A stretch of 64,000 nt of DNA. It comes from Simmondsia chinensis. Its lineage: Eukaryota > Streptophyta > Magnoliopsida > Caryophyllales > Simmondsiaceae. The stretch's first letter is position 1. Each line of letters starts with the position of its first letter. The notes below the pieces were generated by a model. The model did not search any database, was not told where the DNA came from, and saw only the letters and a list, made by a program, of their open reading frames with translations. A program made the translations under genes and the position numbers. Below are positions 1 through 10,111 of the stretch, piece by piece. The DNA is taken from positions 6,961,501-7,025,500 of the forward strand of contig JAGTTD010000010.1 in assembly GCA_018398585.1 (NCBI GenBank), read 5' to 3'.

Positions 1-159
1 AGACAACCTATGGCCTAGTACAATTTCGTCCTTAACCATAACATTGTGATTCTTCTCCCAACCCAAGACTTCTTTCATGTCCGGGTTTAAACTTCGTTGC
101 ATCTCTTTAGAAGGTTTTGCATTCTCATCATGGGGGTCACTAACTAAAGTAGGGGAGAG

Positions 160-660
160 TGTTTAATCCACCAAATCATCAACAACATCTACACAAAAGC
201 ACTCTGACTCATCCTCACTAGTGGGTGATGTTGAAGCCTTAAAAACATTTAACCTGACAGTCATGTTTGCAAAGCTAACATCCATTACGCCAGGCCTACA
301 ATTAATGGTAGTATTGGCTGTCGCTAAGAAAAGTCGACCTAGAATGACAGGGATATTGTTTTTCGAATGACTAGACGGTTCTATATCTAGCACAAGAAAA
401 TCAGCAGGAAACATGGCTTTGTCTACTCTCACTAGCACGTTAATCAGCTCACCACGGGGGATCCTAGTTGATCTATCCGCTAACTGCAAGGTTACCGTGG
501 TGGGTTGCAACTCTCCTAGGCCTAACTTCTCATAAACCGAGTAAGGAATAATGTTGACACTCACTCCTAAGTCCAATAAGGCTTTATCGAACGGGTAGTC
601 TCCAAGTGAACAAGAGATGGCGGGGACACCAGGGTCTTTGTACTTAATCGGAGTTTCTCA
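160..660 (-). pseudogene. Ty3/gypsy retropepsin (aspartic protease) fragment
   Basis: This is the protease part of a gypsy gag-pol polyprotein, which cleaves the polyprotein inside the virus-like particle. Read on the minus strand, the peptide contains ALLDLGVSVNIIP, the retropepsin active-site loop in the DLGAS form usual for Athila/Tat elements. It continues through LQLADRS and PVILGRLFLATA (the ILGR flap/C-terminal signature). The region upstream in the same protein (KDPGVPAISCSLGD) also fits this family. The reading frame stops near position 163 and the RT/integrase part would lie left of the window. It belongs to the same element as the gag at 890-2401 and 8130-8266 and the LTR at 8646-10093. 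Degraded, with no intact polyprotein. Confidence 0.85.
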
Positions 661-889
661 CTTCAGAATAGAGCTCACTTGCTCGGCTAAAAACACTTTT
701 TTAGGCAGATGTGCTCTAGATCACCTCTTTTGGTTCAGTAGATTCTTAATGAGCTTCGCATAGGCCAGGATCTATTTAATTATATCAAGAAGGGGAATGT
801 TTATCTTTATTTGCCTAAATGTATCCAAAATATCTTCCCACTTCTTGTCCTTCTCATTTGGATATGGTGCAACTAAAGCCTGAGGGAAG

Positions 890-2401
890 GGTACTCTAGG
901 TACTTATGAGAAAGGAATATCAAAGGTCTTAGGAGTGTGAGAAGGGTGCAGGACCTCATCGATCGGCTTCTCTCCTTCCTTGCTCTTCTCTTCTCCCTCA
1001 CCACTTATGGGTACTTCACTCTCAACACTCACTCCATCGTCAACCTCCCTCCCACTTCTTAACACTGTAATGAACTTTGCTTGTTCTTGATGGGGAGGAT
1101 AGTTGTCTTGCCTCACACAATTTCTAGGGTTTTCTATGGTTTGGCTAGGGAGTCTTCCCTCATCTCTCCTACTCAAAGTGTTAGCTAGTTGACCTATTTG
1201 GGTTTCTAGCTTTACAATCGATTGTGTATGGGAGTGGAGGAGTTGGGAATTAGCTTCCAAACTTTTCAGTGTACTCAAAACCTTCTTTTCAAAATTTGAA
1301 TTAGAGCTCAAATTAGGAGGTTGAGAGTATTTGGAAGCATACCCTTGTAGTTGAAAACCGACGGGTCATGTCATACCAGGTGAGTGAGGTCGTGGGTGAG
1401 ATTGTTGTGGCACAAATTATCCTTCTCCTCCTTGCCTCCAGGAGCAGTTAGGATAGTTTCTCCAGCCCAGATTATATGTGTTAGAGTATGGGTCGTTTTG
1501 AGAGAATCCTTGGGCTGCATTGACTTGTTCCTTCGACCACTCCATATAAGGTGAAGCAGAGAGGCAGACATGTGTAGAATGAGAGACACTAGAACATGAA
1601 GAGCAAGTACTATGCGCATTTGAAACATGAGACACATTAGGTACAGTAGAGAGGCTAGTGTCATCTTAAATAGGGAAGTTAACTGCTCTACGAAAGAGGC
1701 AAGAGAGTCTACTTTCTTATCTAAGATGGAGGTGTGAGCAATCTCATTTACTCCTCTATTCAACCTACTAGCATGAAGACGTGCATGTGCGGTAGATTGT
1801 TGTGAATTCACATTCAAAAGTTCAAACAGTTCCCACGCCTCGTCCTCATTCTTTCTAAGGAACTGACCACCACATGAGGCATCAATAGTTTGTTGACCCT
1901 TCTCATTCAACCCGTAATAGAAATTTTGGACTAGTTGCCATTTAGGGATAGCATGATGTGGACAAGCTCGTAAGAGTTCCCTAAAACTATCCCGACTCTC
2001 GTGAAACTCCTCAGGAGGGGGTTGGGCTAAGGTGTTAATGGCTCTCCTGGCAGTGTTAGTCTTACTAATGGGATAGAATTTCTTAAGAAATTCTTGTTGC
2101 ATTTGGGTCCAAGTACTAATCGTCCCACTAGGTAAGGTGCTTAACCAATATTTAGCCTTTTTTCTTTAAAGAGAAAGGAAAGAGGCGAAGCAAGATGGCT
2201 TCATCACTAACATTAGGAATCCTAAAGGTTGAGCAAACCTCCATGAAACTGTCCAAGTGTGTGTACTGGGTTCTCATTACCTAAGCTATGGAATGAAGGA
2301 AGCATCTGTATGGTATGTAGCTTAAGCTCGAACTGATGAGTTACAGGTGGCAACCTAATGCATGAGGATGAAGCGTATGTGGTGGGAGTAAAGTAGTCCA
2401 T
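890..2401 (-). pseudogene. Ty3/gypsy gag, main part (split by insertion at 2402)
   Basis: This is the gag (capsid) part of the minus-strand gypsy element. The minus-strand peptide includes MDYFTPTTYASSSCIRLPP near the junction. Next comes a Retrotrans_gag-type core (FLKKFYPISKTNTARRAI, RDSFRELLRACPHHAIP, FYYGLNEKGQQTIDASCGG, EDEAWELFELL), then a spacer with IGQLANTLSRR and VLRSGREVD, as is typical of Athila/Tat gag before the protease. Several stops and frame changes break it (for example around 1371, 2100 and 2220). Its N-terminus lies at 8130-8266, separated by the 5.7 kb element inserted after codon MD. The codon phase fits exactly across the TSD TCCAT. Confidence 0.88.
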
Positions 2402-4244
2402 TGTCACGACCCTAGCCGTGACAAGATACTACGCAGCAACCAAGACCACCAAGAACAGGGGTTCGAGTGTCAGGGTTGGAGGTCCAAGGCTCACAGCCGG
2501 ATTCACGTCCAGTTCGCGTCTCGACCCTAGCCGTGACGAGGTCAAGAGAGGCTAGCAGCCGAGCCAAGATAGTACCAGGGTTCAATGCCGGGTCCGTGTG
2601 TGGGTTACATGTCACGGGCAGAGGGGATGTCAAGGACCGGGAGGCTCAGCAAGACCCTGTCCTAGATCACAGCCAGGGCCATGTCAGGGCCCATCCAGAT
2701 CCGTGCCCGTCTAGTCCAAGACCGTGCCAACGCATGTCATGACAAGTTCAGGCCCGTGCCAACGCATGTCATGACAGGGGCAGCCCGTACCCAGATCGAG
2801 CCAACGACATAGCCAGCAGGACCAAAGGCCGTGTTTCCTAGTCGGTGGTGCCGGTAACCGGTAGCACAGTGTTGAGGAGTACTCCACATGCGAGTCTTGT
2901 AGTTGAATCCCACATTGGAGTGGTAAGGGTAAAGAGATCAATTTATAAGTTTAGTGGGTTACTTCACCTAGCCAATTGGTTTTAGGATGGAACCCCACCT
3001 GGGCTTATGTGTGGATCTCTCGTAAGTTCTAGCTCTATGGGTCGAGCCTAAAGGCCCGATAGAAATTTAACATAGTATCAGAGCGGGTGGATGATCCCGA
3101 ACTCTTGTTTGTCGGCACCATGTCCTCAGAAAGAGGGGTGCATTTGTGTTTGGTGCTCCGAAGGACTCTCCAGTATGTTGGATCCGATTGGATCGGAGAA
3201 GGCGAGGGGTGCATTTGAAATAGACTCACATGTGAGGGGGATTGTTGAGGAGTACTCCACATGCGAGTCTTATAGTTGAATCCCACATTGGAGTGGTAAG
3301 GGTAAAGAGATCAATTTATAAGTGTAGTGGGTTACTCCACCTAGCCAATTGGTTTTAGGATGGAACCCCACTTGGGCTTATGTGTGGATCTCTTGTGTTC
3401 CAACTCTGTGGGTTGAACCTAAAGGCCCGATGAAAATTTGACATGGCATCGGAGCGGGTTGTTGATCCCGATCATGTGTTTGTCGCACCTTGTCCTCATG
3501 AAGAGGAGGTGCATTTGTGTTTGGCGCACCAAGGGCCTCTCCAGCATGTTGGATCTAATTGGATTGGAGAAGATGAGGGGTATGTTTGTCACAGACTCAC
3601 ATGCGAGGGGGAGTGTTGAAGACTCCACATGTGAGTCTTGAGGAATCCCACATCGGAGTTGAGAAAAAGAAGAGATCACCTTATAAGTTTAGTGAGTTAC
3701 TCCACCTATTGCCAATTGGTTTCAGGATGGAACCCCACTTGGGCTTATATGTGGATCTCATGTGTTCCAACTCCATGGGTTGCGCCTAAAGGCCCGGTGA
3801 AATTTAAAACACAGCTCCTATACACGCCCAAAGGTGGGGCCCGGCTCTAGAAGCTTCCCAACCACCTTTCCCGCTCTTTTTTGAATTCAAATACTTTCCC
3901 GCCTTTTATGTTCCCGCCATTTTATTGTATTTTTAGATTTAGGATTATTCTAGAAAGATCTAGATCATATTTAGCATTTCCTATAAATACAAGAGTAATA
4001 GCAATGTAATAATCATCCAATGAAATATGAATGAAATTAAGAGTTCAACTCTTAACTCTCCCATCTAATACTTTCTTTATTCTCTCTCGCATCTAAACTC
4101 TATTTCTCTTCTCATCTAAAATCTATCTCAATTCTTTCTCATCTAAGTCTAATTCACCTTCTTTCTCATCCCAAATTCTCTAAAACTCTATCAATTTTCA
4201 CTACCAATTCATATCTCGAGCCAATATCTCGAGGTCACGAACCG
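2402..4244 (+). repeat. Left LTR of the 5.7 kb element (with nested TRIM)
   Basis: It aligns with 7219-8129 from the CGACCCTAGCCGTGAC start to the CTCGAGGTCACGAACC end, with 2870-3809 plus one copy of CACAG added by the nested TRIM. It has a TATA-like TATAAATA at 3982-3989 and a pyrimidine-rich, TCATCTAA-repeating 3' part. The final 12 bases seen in the right LTR (AGGTTCGTGACA) are missing, so the LTR runs straight into the PBS. Confidence 0.9.
2870..3809 (+). mobile_element. Tandem TRIM retrotransposon (LTR-int-LTR-int-LTR)
   Basis: Three LTR copies of about 200 bp lie at 2870-3072, 3243-3443 and 3614-3809. Each begins TGTTGA and shares the GCCAATTGGTTT...GGATGGAACCCCAC core. They are separated by two 170 bp interiors (3073-3242, 3444-3613). 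Each interior starts with a degenerate initiator-Met PBS (TAGTATCAGAGCGGG; TGGCATCGGAGCGGG) and ends with a purine tract (GTGAGGGGG; GCGAGGGGG). The TSD CACAG is at 2865-2869 and 3810-3814. The terminal CA of the last LTR reads AA. No protein is encoded. It sits inside the left LTR of the 5.7 kb element; the right LTR shows the empty site. The size and organisation are those of a TRIM. Confidence 0.93.
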
Positions 4245-4257
4245 TGGTATCAGAGCC
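4245..4257 (+). promoter_or_regulatory. Primer binding site (tRNA-iMet type)
   Basis: TGGTATCAGAGCC directly follows the left LTR of the 5.7 kb element. It is complementary to the 3' end of plant initiator-Met tRNA, the usual primer for minus-strand synthesis. Confidence 0.9.
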
Positions 4258-6000
4258 ATCTTCGATCGGAGGCTCGTTATAAAAAAAAAAAATTCCGCTG
4301 CAACTCATTCATTCACCCTGAGATCAAGATCTCATCATCAAAAAAAAAAAAAAAAAAATTTCGCTGCAACAAAATTCAGAACCGATCAGGTTCGAACCGA
4401 ATCGATCCGGCACTGCTGAGGAGCTGCGCAGACGACACCAACAAGCTGACAGTGTCAAGGCCTTAGGTTCCAGCCCAAGGACTGCAGTGAGTGAGCCAAC
4501 TGAGACTGAGCAAGGTCCGAACCCAGCTCTACTTGGATCTTATCGATCCGGTCAGGTATTGCTTGGTGTTTTGGAGATCTTGTGTCATCGATCTCTAGTC
4601 GGTGTGATCCAGAGGTTAACCGAGACAATGAGGATCTGAATTAACTATATTAATTGATCCGATCAAGAGAGTTATCGAGTTTATGGCAATTGTGGGAGTT
4701 GATCATTGATCTAAGGCTCGATTGATCAAATAGTTGCTAAGGACCTAGCGATTGTGTGAAATTGAGCACTGACCGGAGTAAACCAGTATTCGATTGAGAT
4801 ACATCAGATCGGGAGTTGGATTTTGAGATTAAACAAAGTGTGGAGAGGATCCTGACTTGACAATCTTCATCCGATTCTATTTGGAGCTTGAAGGAGAGCA
4901 ACGATCAAGAAAGCAACGACAGTGTTGCTGCTACTTGTATCAATCTGGAAATTATGTGGTGCTACTGTACAGAACAGAACAAACCTGATTCTGTTGTTGA
5001 CGTATCGTGTTTAACTTGTTAAAATTCAGAATTAGCTAAGCCAGCTCAAAATCTGGAGCTAATTTCGGCGATCAGAAAGATCAGAAGCTGTGGTGCACTG
5101 CTGAACAAATCAAGACCTGATATCGCTGCTGAAAGATCATGCGCAATCTGTTTGAATTGAGGCCAGTAGAATGCAACTCAGATGTGGAGCTGAAATTCTG
5201 TGATCTGAAGTATTGGCACTGCAGAACAGATCAAGTCTGATCTGGTTCTGTTCGGTTCCAGAAACGATCGGCCGAGGAGGACATTAGTTCGGGCTCGGGT
5301 CAGCACCTGCATTGGGAACTGAGAGCTGTCAAGCAGCGAGCTGCTACAAGCCGGGTGCCTGCGCTGGGAGCCTGAGGCTGTCACGCAGCAGCGCAGATTC
5401 GGATCTGTGAAATCTATCCGATATTAAAAAAAAAAAAAAAATCTGTGTGAGAAACAATCCTTGTGAGTACTTCATTGTCAAATGCTTCACACTTAGATCA
5501 GGTGGAATTTACCGATTAATTAGGGATCAAAAGTTCTTAAGAAGTAGAGTTGAAGTTGAAGAAGAAGATTAGTAGTAACAGCGCATCAAGGCTGTGAGCT
5601 TAACAGTGTGACGTAGGGAGCTGTTGTCATTGACCTTGACCTGATTGTGATGCATGAAGACAGTCGTGCCGCATTCTTGTGGTCCTAAGCAGCGCACAAG
5701 CGTTGGACTTAATCTTGGCGATTGGAGGTTGGTCTGATTCTGTTGTGTCAGCCTAGCCGTGGATCTGCACAACGCAACTGCAAGGGGAAGTTAGTACAGC
5801 AGTACGTGGAGGTCTAGCAGTAGAATCACCTTGCAAGAGCAGCTCAAAGATTGCTATAGTGCAATCTAAAGCTGAACTTGAGTGTCCTTAGTGCTTAGTT
5901 CCTTCCACCGGTGTGATTGGACTTAAAGATTGCTTGAGACAAACATTATAGAACCGATGGTACGATGACAGCAAGAATGGCTCAAGGGTCGACACTACTT
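4258..6000 (+). other. Non-coding leader of the 5.7 kb element
   Basis: No convincing coding sequence. The stretch holds A-runs near 4280, 4340 and 5425 followed by a repeated CGCTGCAAC motif, and is otherwise unique leader DNA. Short ORFs on both strands do not resemble any retroelement protein. Confidence 0.6.
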
Positions 6001-7049
6001 GTTAAAGTGTGAGAGGTTCTCTATCCCATCACTGAAGTCGTTCTCCACCAGATCTTCTCACCTTACGGGTGTCTTCAAGAATCCGAATCCACTCAACCAC
6101 CTCCTTAGAAGTTGAAGCTGAAGTGACCTTCACTTCAAAGAGGGATGCGGAAAATGCACAGAAGTGGTTACACGGAAGAAACATATACAACAATTGTAAA
6201 GTGATGAACATCCAAGTCCAAGTTCCACTTGAAGAATACCGTGGCCTAAAAGAAGCTTATGTTACGGAAGCAATTAGACCAAACCAAGAAGCTTGGCAGC
6301 AAGTCAAGACAGAGCTGGACAACATCACCATTCTTGTTCAAAAGCAGATCGAGATCAACAAAAAAATGAAGTCCTCCGTGTATGCCTTGACAGCAACCGC
6401 TCAAGAGTTTAAGGACGAGGCTAGAACAATGAGTTCAAAGATTGAGAAGAAGGTTGCCACGACAGCTCAAAAATGGGGTTATGTTGCTGAGGATAAATCA
6501 GGAGAAAAATCCGTAAGCATAACCGAACCAATTCCAGCTGCAGTGAACGTGTCATGGGAGGTTCCTCAACCAGGCCTAAGCACTACCGTATCAAGAGAGC
6601 CACAGCAACTAGTGGACAACTCACGCAGTAAAGAGAGTGCGCAGGACAGTACACTTGGCCATTGTCAAGAGCTGTCTGCTCTAGCTATGAAGAAACAGTT
6701 AGCAATGCAGCATAAGCGTGGTGTTGGCCATGTACAAAAGACGGGTGTTAAGCGGAAGCGGCCACTACCGCAGCTGGGTAGCACTGTTAAGATAACATCC
6801 CAGCATCCAGGTCCGCAACAAATGAAAATAACATCATGTCAAGACCATCGCACTTGGACTAGAGGTGCACGAAGAGTCTTCAAAGAGGAAGCGCAAGCAT
6901 GGGTGCACTTCCCGCGTAAGGGCATTGGCACACTCAAGAAGAAGACACAAGCAAGGGAACACTTCGCTTGGACCGGGTTTGGTACAATAAGTGCCACTCG
7001 CATCAACCTACCTTGTCGCCACTTGTTTGTAAGGGAAGGGATCGGGTAG
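6001..7049 (+). pseudogene. PTB-like RRM segment captured in the retroelement, plus lysine-rich tail
   Basis: The open frame from a GTG at 6069 gives about 326 residues. Just upstream, in another frame (6022-6069), the DNA reads YPITEVVLHQIFSPYG. Across a one-base frameshift near 6067-6070 it continues into a beta-strand segment and LHGRNIYNNCKVMNIQ. This order matches an RNA-recognition motif of the polypyrimidine-tract-binding protein family (YPIT..VLHQ.FSPYG ... L.GRNIYDGCC.L.I). A TGA lies at 6010-6012. After the RRM comes a stretch with coiled-coil character (residues about 70-150), then a basic repeat-like tail (EAQAWVHFPRKGIG / QAREHFAWTGFG). The family assignment is from my recognition of the motif, not a search. 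A capture of host coding sequence is the simplest reading. Confidence 0.6.
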
Positions 7050-7218
7050 GAAACGAAATGCATTGTATAGAAAAGTACTTAGTAGTAGTAGAAATAATGT
7101 AATAGAACTAAGTACTTAGCATATGATACTAGTAGTATATGTAATAGGAAAAAAAAAATATTGTACTAGCTAGAAGATAATAACGTCCTTGAGGACAAGG
7201 ACAAACTGAAGGGGAAGG

Positions 7219-8129
7219 GATCACGACCCTAGCCGTGCCAAAATCCTACGCAGCAACCAAGAGCACCAAGAACAGGGGTTCGAGTGTCAAGGTTGGAGGT
7301 CCAAGGCTCACAGCCAGATTCATGTCCAGTTCGCGTCTCGACCCTAGCCGTGACGAGGTCAAGAGAGGCTAGCAGCCGAGCCAAGACAGTACCAGGGTTC
7401 AATGCCGGGTCCGTGTTGTGGGTTACATGTCACGCGCAGAAGGGATGTCAAGGACCGGGAGGCTCAGCAAGACCCTGTCCTAGATCACAGCCAGGGCCAT
7501 GTCAGGGCCCAGCCAGATCTGTGCCCGCCTAGTCCAGGACCGTGCCTACGCATGTCATGACAAGGTCAGGCCCGTGCCAACGCATGTCATGACAGGGGTA
7601 GCCCGTACCCAGACCGAGCCAGCGACATAGCCAGCAGGACCAAAGGCCGTGCTTCCTAGCTGGTGGTGCCGGTAACCGGTAGCACAGCTCCTATACACGC
7701 CCAAAGGTGGGGCCCGGCTCTTGAAGCTTCCCAACCACCTTTCTCGCTTTTTTTTGAATTCAAATACTTTCCCGCCTTTTATGTTCCCGCCATTTTATTG
7801 TATTTTCAGATTTAAGATTATTCTAGAAAGATCTAGATCATACTTAGTATTTCCTATAAATACAAGAGTAATAGCAATGTAATAATCATCCAATGAAATA
7901 TGAATGAAATTAAGAGTTCAACTCTTAACTCTCCCATCTAATACTTTCTTTATTCTGTCTCTCATCTAAACTCTATTTCTCTTCTCATCTAAAATCTATC
8001 TCAATTCTTTCTCATCTAAGTCTAATTCACCTTCTTTCTCATCCCAAATTCTCTAAAACTCTATCAATTTTCACTACCAATTCATATCTCGAGCCAATAT
8101 CTCGAGGTCACGAACCGAGGTTCGTGACA
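7219..8129 (+). repeat. Right LTR of the 5.7 kb element
   Basis: This 911 bp repeat corresponds to 2402-4244 minus the TRIM. Its first two bases read GA instead of TG. TATAAATA is at 7855-7862. The 3' end is a near-perfect palindrome, TCACGAACC-GA-GGTTCGTGA, ending ...GACA before the TSD TCCAT. The polypurine tract lies just upstream (7204-7218). Confidence 0.92.
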
Positions 8130-8266
8130 TCCATAAGTGTACGTGGTTGTTGTTCGTCAGCCATTACGGTTTGTGCTTGGTGTTGGGCTCTAAGGTCTCT
8201 TAAAGTTCTTTCAATTTTCGGGTCAAATCTAGTAAGGTCCAGAGACAAAAAGCAACGATCGCGCAT
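8130..8266 (-). pseudogene. Ty3/gypsy gag N-terminus
   Basis: The minus strand starts with ATG at 8264-8266 and reads MRDRCFLSLDLTRFDPK, then ERTLRDLRAQH and MADEQQPRTLMD. It runs open to the insertion point, then resumes at 2401 with MDYFTPTTYASSS. The start codon lies about 360 bases downstream of the PBS, as expected for gag in this lineage. This is the clearest proof that 2402-8129 split one gag gene. Confidence 0.88.
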
Positions 8267-8621
8267 GAACAATTAACCACACAAAGCAAGTAAATTAAAA
8301 ATTAAATAAGCGAAACAAATAAAACGGACAAAACAAATACTAAAAAAAAAAAAGACAGATAACATGATACCCTAAAATCTACTTATGTATGAAAATCACA
8401 AGAAAAATAATGCTAATAAAAGAAAATAATTTTTTTTTATTTTTTTTGTTTTTTAGAAAAGAGACAATAACAATTAAAGAGAATTAAATATTAAAAATCC
8501 TCAATTAAGATTTCAAATCCTGAGTTTAAAAAAATAAAATAAATTAATTTAAAATTAAAGAAGAAATAGAAAGTTAAAAATCAAAGAAAATCTCAAAAAT
8601 AAAATCACGAACGTTGCCTAG
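8267..8621 (-). other. Gypsy leader between PBS and gag
   Basis: A very A-rich (plus strand) untranslated leader of the minus-strand gypsy element. No ORF or RNA gene seen. Confidence 0.6.
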
Positions 8622-8641
8622 TCCTCGGCACCGGCGCCAAA
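8622..8641 (-). promoter_or_regulatory. Gypsy primer binding site (tRNA-Asp type)
   Basis: On the minus strand the sequence reads TTGGCGCCGGTGCCGAGG, a variant of the TGGCGCCGTTGCCGGGGA site used by Athila/Tat elements. It lies four bases from the end of the LTR, which ends TACATCA. Confidence 0.8.
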
Positions 8642-8645
8642 ATCT

Positions 8646-10093
8646 TGATGTATTTTTCTACGTCTATCAAAATTTAATATAAAACCCTATCTATTAAACA
8701 CACCTAAATTGAAGTGTAGGGCGAGAGAGTGTCGAATTACAGGGACTAAGAGTGCGTGAATTTAATCTATGATCTAAATTGATTTAAGGAAAAGTGATAT
8801 TTTTGTGTTGAATAATCTAGAAAACGACAATTAAACTAAAGTAATCTACTACTAATCGGGAACGTGTATTAAATTGGAGCTTAGGGTTTCGAATCCATTA
8901 TTAGCCAATTATTTTTGCGTTAACTCTTAAATTGGGATTATTGATTGTCACACGGGTAGTGGTTTAGGCTACAAGCTTCAACCTACTAAGATAATGTTGT
9001 TAGTATTGCGTATTGACCCTATCTAACTAAAGCATAAGGAAAATAGGCTCTACCTAATGTATTGTTAATTATTACGTATTGACCCTATCTAACTAAAGCA
9101 TAGGAAAGATAGACTTGAATTAACAATTCGGTTAATACTATTGCTTGATTAATTAATCCTAAGGCTACAAGCACAAAGAATTAATTTATAAATATCAATA
9201 TCAACAATTAAAGGTTACAAACTCAACAATCATATCAATTGAATGAATAATAAAAATATAATACTTCAAGGTATTTATCTCAACCAAGCAATTCATGTAA
9301 ACAATCAAATTAACCCGAATTAAAAGTAAACAAAAGTAAAGGCTAAGATTTCATCTAAGCCTAGAAAGCAAGTTAGCTCTCCATCAAGGATGACCCGGTG
9401 AAGAAGAAGTTGAACGAACTCATGTCGGTCTCCACGCTAATTTCGCTCCCGTTCCAATTTAACGAAAAAGGAAGAAAAAGAAAAACAAAAGTCTGAAAAA
9501 GAAGAGAAGGAGCTGAGGGGACAGAGGGAAAAATAGGGGCATCGTTTATCAGCACCCCCAAAAGACAGAGATGGAAAATCGAGACCGCCCACCAAACGCT
9601 CGTCACATCTCCTTAAATACCCTCACAACACCAACCTTCCCCTTCAGTGAACACTATGGAGCTGGGCTGATGTGGGCGGAGGTGGGCCAAAGGGTGGGCC
9701 TGAGCTGGTGTTGGGTTGGGTTGGGTTGGGTTGGGTTGTGCAGGTGCTGCTGGGCCGGAACAAGGGAGCTGGTGGTGACGAGGTGGGCCGGGCTTGACGA
9801 GGTGGACCGGAGTTGGTGAGGGACGATAGTGGGTTGTTGGGTCTTGAGGTAAGGGATGATGAACAGTGCGGCTCGGGTACTGTAGCGGTGCGGGTCGAGC
9901 TTTTACGTTCTTGTCCCGAATCTCGATTAACTTGATTTAATTGTTTACGCATCGAATTTGACTTATTTGCACCAAAATTTGACAAATTTCGAAACTTTAA
10001 TTTCAAACCTGCTAAACCTAAAAATTGCCAAAATGAGTGTAGAACTATAATTAATCAGGTACAAAATAATTAAAATGTCAATTAAAAGATGCA
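8646..10093 (-). repeat. 5' LTR of the minus-strand gypsy element
   Basis: The inner boundary is fixed by the PBS at 8622-8641. The outer boundary at about 10093 is inferred from where the Mutator reading frame resumes; the plus-strand end reads AAAAGATGCA. The LTR is AT-rich near the PBS, with a GC-rich block at 9640-9900 that holds a TTGGG microsatellite (about 9711-9738). The partner LTR must lie left of the window, so the outer end and TSD are unverified. Confidence 0.65.
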
Positions 10094-10111
10094 TGAATAC
10101 GAGACGCAGAG

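Larger units (their letters stand above)
2402..8129 (+). mobile_element. Non-autonomous LTR retrotransposon carrying an RRM-like ORF, inserted in gypsy gag
   Basis: The element is a 5728 bp unit flanked by the 5 bp duplication TCCAT (2397-2401 and 8130-8134). It has outer ends TGTCACGA...TCGTGACA. The right LTR is 7219-8129. The left LTR is 2402-4244 and is enlarged by the TRIM at 2870-3809. Without that insertion the LTRs are about 898 and 911 bp. A PBS TGGTATCAGAGCC (initiator-Met type) is at 4245-4257 and a polypurine tract (GAAGGGGAAGGG) is just before 7219. The interior lacks any recognisable gag, protease, RT or integrase; its only sizeable ORF is at 6069-7049. This is a LARD-like element that would need enzymes from another retrotransposon. 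It interrupts the gypsy gag precisely. Confidence 0.92.

Noticed and set aside
9711..9738. TTGGG repeat as a telomere-like array
   Set aside because: The unit is TTGGG and not TTTAGGG; there are only about five copies, inside a gypsy LTR. A microsatellite is the simpler explanation.
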